Assembly (NCBI GenBank): GCA_018398765.1
Contig: JAHBMJ010002823.1
Coordinates: forward strand, 1 to 15,050
Source of the DNA: Chromera velia
Taxonomy: Eukaryota > Sar > Chromeraceae
Direction: 5' to 3'
DNA: 15,050 nt
In this document: piece by piece, positions 9,124 to 15,050 of the stretch
Numbering within the stretch: position 1 is the first letter of the stretch
Layout: each line of letters begins with the position of its first letter
Notes under the pieces: generated by a model
Databases searched by the model: none
What the model was told of the DNA's origin: nothing
Seen by the model: the letters and a program-made list of their open reading frames with translations, nothing else
Made by a program: the position numbers and the translations under genes

Positions 9124-12100
9124 GGCAGCAGAGAGGGGGGGGATGGGAGAGATCGTCAGAGAAAGAACGAATGGTTGATTTATTGATTCACCATCTTATT
9201 CTTTCAGCTTCGTCCATTCTCTCTCCTTCGTCCTGAGTGAACCAGAAACTTCTGTGTCCCGTAGCTCTTGCGATTCACCTGTGCTCTCTACGAAGCTTCT
9301 ACCAGCCTCCCTGCCTCCCTGTACACCTCCCTGCCTACCTGAGCAATCAAGTGGACGATGCACGAGAGGCCTGTGAGGATTCCAGAAATCGCGATTGCTA
9401 GTGGATTGACGATCACGGCGCAGAACAGAGTCGACATTCCGAGAAGGACAGAGGTCACCGAGGTGGGGCGGGTGACGACATCAACTTTCGAGTCGGGGTC
9501 CTGCAACACGACAGGACAGGACAGGACAAAAAATGGAAGGAAGAGAAAGAGAGGAGAGGATGCAGACCCAGCGGGGTATGGACAGAAAGTATCAAAAGCT
9601 TTGGTGCTTTGTTCCCCCAATGCACCTACCTCTCTTTTCTTTCAATTGTGCCTTTCATGAATACACTCCTCTGAATTCCTCAGACAGGAGAGCCCTTGCT
9701 TGCATGTGTTTGCGTGGCATCATGATGAACGTTGTCATCTGAGTACATTTCTTGATTTCTGATTGTTTCTCTTCGTTTCATTCATCATTGCAAGCGCATG
9801 CTCTCCCAAGAGATGAACAAAGGCTCTCTCCTAGCGCCCCCTCCGGCATGCATTCAACCGACTGACCGAAAAGTAATCAGCAAGACCCGCCGTGACCAGA
9901 CCCACAATGCCGACTGCCAGCATGTACAGGCTGGTTGCAGGTGCCAGCATGTCGAAGCCGTAAGCGTCAATGTTCCTCTGGTCGACCTTCGCGTACCTGC
10001 ATCGGCCCGAATGTAGAACGTTCAATACCGAGTCTTGTGAATGTGAAAGTGAGTTCCTATTTTCCTCTAGTCAACCATCACGCACTTGCGCATTCTCTGC
10101 CTGTCGCATGCCTCCACATGCATCGAATGCGAACAATCCATCGATCCATTCACTCACTCACTCACTCACTCACTCACTCAGCCACTCACTCACTCACTCA
10201 GTCACTCACACATCCATACACCTTTCGAGCCCTCTGCTTCGACGCACGTCACTTGTCTTCACTGCATTTTGTCTTGGTCTTCCTGAGTGATGAATCCCAT
10301 GCAGAGAAGGGAGGGAAAGGGAAAGCAGTGAGTGATCTGATCATCAGAGGATGCAGATCGAACAGGCAGGCACAAAGGAAGGGAAGAACACCGATGAAGA
10401 CAATAGGGAAGAGAAGATTTCAATATCTCAAAGACTGACTGACTCACGTCTTGTCTGCGCACTCTGCGGCGAGGAACAGCAGAAGAGGTGCAAAGGCGAA
10501 GGACATGAACAGGGGCTGTACAGCTGAGTCGGCAGATCTGCAGGCAGGCAGGCAGGCAGGCAGGCAGGCAACGAGGCAAGCAGATACGTTCAGAAAAGAC
10601 ACAAGAGAAGAAAAGAAAAGAGAAAGAGTCCATACACCAGAAAACAGACAGAAACAAAAACCACATCTGCATGCAGAGACCCGATGGATCCCCACAGAAA
10701 GGAAGGAGCCGAGAAACAAGAGGAAGGAAGGCGCGCATGAGACGAGTGACTGACAGGAGGATAGAGAAGAGAAGAGAAGCAGCGGTCACCCTCGCGTTCA
10801 CGCATCGTTCTCTCCCTCTCTCCTTCTCTGCCTCTTTCTTTCACTAATTCAATCTTGTGGAGGTGGGGTGCACAGAGGGAAATCTCGATGGACAGAAAGA
10901 CAAAGAGAAAGATTCATATTTCGCATAGGAAGATGTGCTGAACGAACCATTAAACAGACAGATAGACAAATGAAACAGTCAACACCTCAATGCGCACTTT
11001 CTTTTCATCCCCCTACCCAAAGGACTGCCGTCCTGACGTGGCCTACCTGGTCGACTCGGAGTCATATTGTTCGTTCAGCAGCCTGGTAGAAATCCTGGTG
11101 GCCCCCTTTCCCATGGCTCCAGGCATCATATACCTCAAAACCTGGGGGGGAGGGGGGGGAGAGAGGAAGGATCGGGAGAGGGGAGTGTTGAATGTGTCTG
11201 GGTGCAGAAGGGCAAAGCATTGAACACGGAAGAGGAAGGGGAAGAGGAACAAGATGATGCGTCTGCTTTTGTGTGTGCGCACTCCATCGGCTACGGCATT
11301 TACTCATCTCATCCTCCTCTCCCCTCCCCTCCCCTTCCTCGACTGTCTTCTTCACTCGGCCCCTGGGATGCATCTGCTCCCTTTCTTTGACTTTCCTTTC
11401 TTTGTCCGTCTATTTTTCTCTCTATCCCTCTTTGTGTTTGTGATCAATCTCTCCTTCCCTCCCCCTCCCGTCCACCCATGCCGTCTCCCTCCCTCCCACC
11501 CCTCTGATCGGACCTCCTCCCCCGTCCCACCTGCACGAGCATGTTGTCGAGTTTGAGGATGGCTGCGAACTTGACTGAGGTCAGGACGATTTTCTTCGTG
11601 TCTGTGGCGTACAAGTTCATGCTGCCGGTGATCATGATCATAATGGGGAAGACGCAAAAATTGAAGAACAAGATGGCCGTCTCGTACCAGTGGATGGTCA
11701 GCGCCTCCATCTTGACGTTGTATTTTGCGTGCTCGAACACGACGAACGCCTTCACATTAGCTCGGACTTCGAGGACCACCGTGATCGACAGGAACACCAC
11801 GCTGATCGCACGGAGCAGAATGTTCAGGTATCCATCCTTCAGAAGGTGATTCGCAGAGTGGAACCCGAACTCGAACAAACGGAAGAATCCGGCTGTTCCT
11901 GTGGATTTGATCATGAACTTGTCATCAAGATTGTACAGTTCTGTATTGATGGAAATCAAAGAGAGAACCTGTGCCGCGTTGATCAACACCAGCAGCGTGA
12001 GTCCAGTGCAAGGGCGCAACACCCCCTTTGCGTGTTCATGGAAGTTGAACCTAGACCCCACGTACACGCTACTGGAGTCATCACCCAGGTCAACTTCCTC

Positions 12101-12151
12101 CTCCTCCTCCTCCCCCTCCTCAACCAGCCTCTCGGCCTCGACCTTCGACAT
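8547..12151 (-). CDS. Multi-pass membrane protein of unknown function, seven coding exons, 430 residues
   Basis: Minus-strand exons are 12151-11531, 11141-11047, 10537-10448, 9996-9867, 9500-9339, 9048-8971 and 8663-8547 (TAA). Introns are 389, 509, 451, 366, 290 and 307 bases. All begin GT (GTGGGA, GTAGGC, GTGAGT, GTCAGT, GTAGGC, GTGGGT) and end CAG, and phases 0,2,2,0,0,0 join without a stop. The protein starts with an acidic tract (residues 11-25). Hydrophobic segments lie near 51-69, 109-128, 158-178, 247-264, 291-308, 329-350, 351-371 and 384-406. Residues 188-206 (VLTSVKFAAILKLDN) resemble the LNxVALxFIxxID segment I recall from protist multi-pass proteins, an impression from memory. 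No enzyme or channel motif was recognised. The ATG at 12151 is a tentative start: the frame stays open upstream to about 12275, so an upstream exon could join. Function is unknown. Confidence 0.8.
9098..9124. repeat. Microsatellite (GA)n in intron 5
   Basis: About 13 GA units. On the coding (minus) strand this is a CT run located about 50-75 bases upstream of the exon 6 acceptor, within the last intron but one. Confidence 0.9.
10149..10208. repeat. Microsatellite (CTCA)n in intron 3
   Basis: About 14 CTCA units with two small interruptions (near 10180 and 10200). They lie inside the third intron of the membrane-protein gene. Confidence 0.9.
10541..10570. repeat. Microsatellite (CAGG)n forming the acceptor of intron 2
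   Basis: On the coding strand this reads as repeated CTGC/CCTG units and runs directly into the CTGCAG that ends intron 2 at 10538. The repeat itself therefore supplies both the pyrimidine-rich tract and the acceptor of exon 3. Confidence 0.9.
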
Positions 12152-12640
12152 GTCACGCCCAGCTACGTTACAGAGACTGAGCACTTCCAACAGATCTTCC
12201 CTCCTTCCCTTTCGTCTCAGTAAAGCCAAGCCACCCCAACTATCACAGTGGGGGGGACACACGAGATTTCTCTAGGCCTGCTCGCGAACGGGTACAGCTT
12301 CACTGAGTGAAGTCTGCCCGAGTCAGAGGATTTAAAGCCTACAAAGACGGACGCGAAGGGTTTCTTCGAGGTCGCCGCGTGCGATGGAGGCCGTACGCAG
12401 GCGTTTCAAAAAGTGTTCGTGCACCCTGAAAACAAACGAACAAGTGACTGCAATGGTCGATTAGTGATGCTGTGCTTCAAGCGACTGGAGCGCGTGCGTA
12501 TTCAGGCAGGACAGTCATTCTGAGATTTTCTGAGTCAAATGAAAGACAACTAGAAGTCACATGCATGCAGAACCGCTAATTCCTTGTGTATCTTGCAACA
12601 CCTGTATAGGGCGGTATTGGCTAGAGCGGTCGACTGCATG
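12152..12640 (-). promoter_or_regulatory. 5' flank of the membrane-protein gene, possible upstream exon or leader
   Basis: On the minus strand an acceptor-like TTGTTTTCAG ends at 12426. After it comes an open frame of about 30 codons (VHEHFLKRLRTASIARG and on), ending at a TAA near 12332. A GTAGGC donor-like site just before that stop matches two donors used in the gene. In the main frame the open stretch continues 5' of the ATG to a TAG near 12275. A non-coding leader or one more coding exon is possible, but I cannot choose. No promoter motif was identified. Confidence 0.25.
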
Positions 12641-12641
12641 G

Positions 12642-12692
12642 CCCCGGAAAGCGAAGCGGGGGGCACTTACAAAACAAAAATACCCCAGCCCA
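12642..12692 (-). repeat. Dispersed repeat module C, inverted copy
   Basis: The reverse complement of 3531-3581 with one visible difference over 51 bp. The flanks differ after a few tens of bases, so the conserved block is short. Confidence 0.85.
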
Positions 12693-12899
12693 TGCATATG
12701 CACGGGATACACCCAACCAGTTGGGTAAGTGCCTCGGGAGGCCATTTAGGGGGTCAGCCATAATTTGATTGCATGATGAAAACCATCAGGGGCTTAGGCA
12801 TGTCTTGCCTGCAATGCATGCACGGGCAAATGGTGGGGGCCACGGCAACGTGCGCAAAATATACTTTTCGGGACTGCGCATGAACATATATGGAATTAA

Positions 12900-13005
12900 C
12901 TCCGTACAAGTTATTTGAGGGGCACATATCATGAAGAGCGAAGTATGTATATAATATCATAATGCGATCATAGCTCCGTGCGAGTTACTTGAGGGGCATA
13001 TTATA
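12900..13005 (+). repeat. Direct repeat pair, 74-bp spacing
   Basis: CTCCGTACAAGTTATTTGAG at 12900 recurs at 12974 as CTCCGTGCGAGTTACTTGAG, each followed by GGGCAYAT. They are two diverged copies of a short AT-flanked unit. No gene is present. Confidence 0.7.
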
Positions 13006-13143
13006 AAATTTAGGTAACACCAACCATGATGGAGACAGAACCGAATCCCCCCCCAAAAAATGAAAAAATGCGTTATGCAGATGTATGTGATCTTAGGGCC
13101 TCTCGGCTGATCTCAGCAGAGCTGAGCTACCCCCCGAGGCAAT

Positions 13144-13677
13144 GCACACTAGTCTTTCACCAAAAACCTAGTCCCGAAAGGATGGATTTACGCTATACGT
13201 ACGTCAGATGGCCGCTAGGCTTTTTTTCCGCAGGGGGGGGGGTTTCCGCGCTGCTTTTTTTCTGCGGNAGGGGTTCGGCGCTACCATGCATGTACGATAC
13301 AATGGTCGGCGTACACCAATCATGCAGTTCTCATTTTTCTTGCTTTTCGGGGTCGTTCGTAAGCTTGCTTACATCAGATGCATGTTTTAACACGCGCGCG
13401 GGCCCGCCATCTGACGTAAGCAAGCTTGCGAACAGCCCTGGAAAGCAAGAAAAATGGGAACTGCACGATTGATGCACGCCGGTCATAGTGCTGCATTGAT
13501 GCATGCATAGTAGCGCTGACCCCTTCCCCCGTGGGAAAAAAACAGTGCAGAACCCCTCCCCCCCCCCCGCGGAAAAAAAGTCTGCGGGCGGTTGAACAGA
13601 TCTGAAACCCATCTGACGTACGCATAGCGTAAATTCAGCTTTTCGGAGCCGGGTTTTTGGTGAAAAATTAGCGTGCA
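13144..13677. mobile_element. Foldback (long inverted repeat) element of about 540 bp
   Basis: The left arm (13144-13380) and right arm (13409-13677) are imperfect reverse complements over most of their length, with an unpaired centre of about 28 bases (13381-13408). Matching pairs from outside inwards: CTTTCACCAAAAACC with GGTTTTTGGTGAAAAA; TTTACGCTATACGTACGTCAG with CTGACGTACGCATAGCGTAAA; CTTTTTTTCCGCAGG with GCGGAAAAAAAG; CATTTTTCTTGCTTTT with GGAAAGCAAGAAAAATG; GTAAGCTTGCTTACATCAG with CTGACGTAAGCAAGCTTGCG. Each arm consists of known family modules (A and others) back to back. It could be a MITE-like or foldback transposon, or two inverted insertions; terminal duplications were not seen. 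One undetermined base lies at 13268. Confidence 0.75.
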
Positions 13678-13704
13678 TGCATACATATGCATGGGCTGGA
13701 GTAT

Positions 13705-13797
13705 CTAACGCAAGCAAGCTTACGAACAGCCCCGGAAAGCAAGAAAAATCAGAACTGCATTAGGAACTGCATGCACGATTGACGTACGCCGGCCAGC
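13705..13797 (+). repeat. Dispersed repeat module A, third direct copy
   Basis: Matches 2987-3064 and 13411-13485 from CTAACGCAAGCAAGCTTACG through to a GACGTACGCCGGCC end. A short internal duplication of AGGAACTGCATG (about 14 bases) is present only in this copy. Confidence 0.8.
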
Positions 13798-13826
13798 TGA
13801 CCGCGCTGATCCGCCCCTCCCCCTTA

Positions 13827-13972
13827 GAAAAGCCGTGGAACCGGGGCTTCCCCGGGAAAAAAGTCCGGGGGTATGCTCTGACACACGTATGGCATAAATT
13901 CAGCCTTTCCGGGCCGCTCATATTCGGTAAAAACCTGTCTTTCGGCAAAAACCTGGCCCCGAAAGGCTGAAT
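13827..13972 (+). repeat. Dispersed repeat module B, second copy, with terminal hairpin
   Basis: Positions 13827-13912 match 3301-3385. The end forms an inverted pair: ATTCAGCCTTTCCGGGCC near 13898-13915 and GGCCCCGAAAGGCTGAAT at 13955-13972, separated by about 40 bases. This member is interrupted immediately downstream by the LINE-like insertion. Confidence 0.8.
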
Positions 13973-13978
13973 ATGCAC

Positions 13979-13993
13979 CAAATGTGTATGCAT
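13979..13993 (+). repeat. Target-site duplication, left copy
   Basis: The 15-bp sequence CAAATGTGTATGCAT is identical to 14871-14885. It bounds the inserted LINE-like fragment on its 5' side. Confidence 0.75.
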
Positions 13994-14481
13994 ATTTCCT
14001 TGCAGGTCTCCCATCAGGAGACACCGTACTAGGAGACGTCGCAGTGACCCATCCATTCTCAATTGATGCCAACCGCCTGCAAAGATTCGCAAAAATAGCA
14101 GGGTCGGCAGCAAAGGCGATGGAGAAGGTCAAAAACGACAGGTACGGTGAGATCTGTCATGAAATCGGATTTCGGTTTGTTCTTCTTGTGTTTGAGACAT
14201 ATGGGAGACCAGGAGAGGGGACAATTCGTTTTTTGAAAGAGATAGCGAAGTTGGGGGCCGGAAGAGTGAGAGGAGGAGAGGGAGATGAGGCAGTGCAGAC
14301 AAGGCTGATGGACCGGTATTATAAAGTTCTTTCCTGCACGCTACAGCGTTTCGTTGCCGCAAATCTTCTCTGTTCAATTCACAGCAGGAGGGGAACCAGA
14401 GGGCCCTTCCAGCCTGAGTGCCTTCTCGGTAGGGAGGTCGCAGCGTTCTCCGGGTCTTTCGACTCGGAGGGCGCAAACTAA
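13994..14481 (+). CDS. C-terminal fragment of a non-LTR retrotransposon protein
   Basis: This open frame of about 162 codons enters from the truncated 5' end of the insert and ends at TAA 14479-14481. There is no ATG start in the insert before the conserved part, as expected of a 5' truncation. Near residue 10 lies GDTVLGDVAVTHPF, followed by an Ala/Lys-rich helix (AAKAMEKVKNDRYGEIC) and then FETYGRPGEGTIRFLKEIA. This order (Asp-x-Val-Thr strand, A..E..K...Y helix, F..ETYG block) matches the C-terminal region after reverse transcriptase in algal and protist LINE-type proteins, which I recall as nuclease-like. That identification is from memory and needs a profile search. The frame has no internal stop, so the insertion is probably young. 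A splice-acceptor-like TTTCCTTGCAG at the start offers an alternative reading as an exon, less likely given the flanking duplications. Confidence 0.55.
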
Positions 14482-14870
14482 GCGATCCTTTTGTAATTGA
14501 TTCTTTGTATACAAACAAGAAGGGAAAAAAAAGGGGGGGCAAGCGCATGAAAGGAAAGGAAGAAAAGAAGGTTGAGAAAATGAGGGGCAGATTAATGGGG
14601 GGGGTCTCTTTGAAGTTGTTCTCTGCCGTCAAAGGGTAGCCTTTGCCAAGGAGACAAACTTTTAGAAAGTTTTTGCCCTGCCTCTCCCCTCTTTTCGTTG
14701 TTCTCCAAGTTCTACTCTACCGCCGCTTAAGAAATAAGCCGCAGTAAAAGTGATTAATGAGCAGTGTTCCTAGATTCAGAACAGATGGGACGAACCGGAA
14801 CCTTTTGACAGACTAGGCTAGATCCGCCCCTCATACACGGGGACGCGGCATGCATAACAAAAACCTCAAT
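14482..14870 (+). other. 3' non-coding part of the LINE-like insert
   Basis: Non-coding sequence with A- and G-rich runs (14526-14610), ending in an A-rich tract immediately before the right duplication. It would serve as the 3' untranslated region recognised by the element's reverse transcriptase. Two nearby phrases, AAAGGGTAGCCTTTG and CAAGGAGACAAAC (14632-14658), could form part of a 3' stem, but this was not resolved. Confidence 0.4.
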
Positions 14871-14885
14871 CAAATGTGTATGCAT
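14871..14885 (+). repeat. Target-site duplication, right copy
   Basis: Identical to 13979-13993 over 15 bases. The sequence diverges on both sides. Confidence 0.75.
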
Positions 14886-15050
14886 CAGGTGGACTTCAGA
14901 CCCGATTACCCAATTTTGCGGCAACCACCAGAAAAGCGTGCGTCGTCATGCATACGTGCGTCAGTGGCCCCAGAAAGCGATAGGCTGCATCCCCGAGCTT
15001 TTTTCCTGGGGGAAGGGGGGTTCTGCGGCTTTTCCCGCCGGGGGGGGGGG
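14886..15050. repeat. Repeat-family fragment continuing past the window edge
   Basis: Contains CGTGCGTCAGTGGCCCCAGA, the inverse of the 3395-3430 part of module B, then GAGCTTTTTTCCTGGGGGAA and a GCGGCTTTTCCCGCC tract ending in a G run. This is the right half of the family member split by the LINE-like insertion, cut by the window end. Confidence 0.7.

Larger units (their letters stand above)
13994..14870 (+). mobile_element. 5'-truncated LINE-like (non-LTR) retroelement insertion
   Basis: The 877-bp insert lies between perfect 15-bp direct repeats. It contains the 3' end of a reading frame followed by about 390 bases of non-coding sequence, and ends in an A-rich stretch (AACAAAAACCTCAAT). 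Lack of the upstream frame, a long duplication and a 3' non-coding tail are the usual signs of target-primed insertion. The flanks belong to the GCGTCAGATGG repeat family. With the insert removed, the joined flanks line up with other family members, so the site was a repeat copy before insertion. Confidence 0.7.

Noticed and set aside
11690-12223. 177-codon + strand frame
   Set aside because: It lies antisense to exon 1 of the minus-strand membrane-protein gene. Exon 1 has consistent splice phases and hydrophobic segments, so this frame is a shadow.
13331-13717. 128-codon minus-strand frame in the foldback element
   Set aside because: It is translation through palindromic repeat modules. The same residues (SCSSHFSCF, GVHQSCSS) recur in frames from other module A copies, so it is a repeat artefact.
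1-15050. CRISPR arrays, tRNA or rRNA genes, bacterial operons
   Set aside because: No regularly spaced repeats with unique spacers, no cloverleaf or rRNA signature and no Shine-Dalgarno-linked gene series were found. The sequence is eukaryotic in character.

Overview
The window looks like nuclear DNA of a eukaryotic microbe. It has spliced genes with GT-AG introns, Ty1/copia-type and LINE-type retroelement remnants, long microsatellites and large non-coding stretches, and no bacterial operon structure. The intron sizes, the protist-like membrane protein and the dense family of short GC-rich repeats would suit an alveolate alga such as a chromerid. That placement is inference; nothing in the window proves it.

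Layout. Positions 1-1415 hold the 3' part of a decayed Ty1/copia pol (reverse transcriptase then RNase H), broken by two stop codons and a frame change. Positions 1416-2640 are AT-rich with AAACCT-type repeats and one weak open frame. Positions 2640-3850 are a mosaic of one repeat family, including a 150-bp unit in tandem. Nothing recognisable lies in 3850-4480. Positions 4480-6530 are pyrimidine-rich, low-complexity DNA with long TTTC/TTCC arrays, and 6530-8546 is AT-rich intergenic DNA.

The one convincing cellular gene lies on the minus strand at 12151-8547. Seven coding exons join with every splice phase consistent, giving 430 residues and about eight hydrophobic segments. Its introns are full of microsatellites, and one of these supplies a splice acceptor. 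The protein is an unidentified multi-pass membrane protein. Its 5' end is uncertain, and a further upstream exon is possible.

Positions 12640-15050 are again the GC-rich repeat family. They include a palindromic foldback structure of about 540 bp (13144-13677). A second member of the family is split by a 5'-truncated LINE-like retroelement (13994-14870), which is bounded by a perfect 15-bp target-site duplication and still carries an open C-terminal reading frame.

The window therefore holds a single cellular gene between two repeat-rich regions. The same repeat family occurs on both sides, in direct and inverted orientation. No defence, biosynthetic or other multi-gene system is visible. The most unusual structures are the foldback element, the nested LINE insertion and the gene of unknown family.
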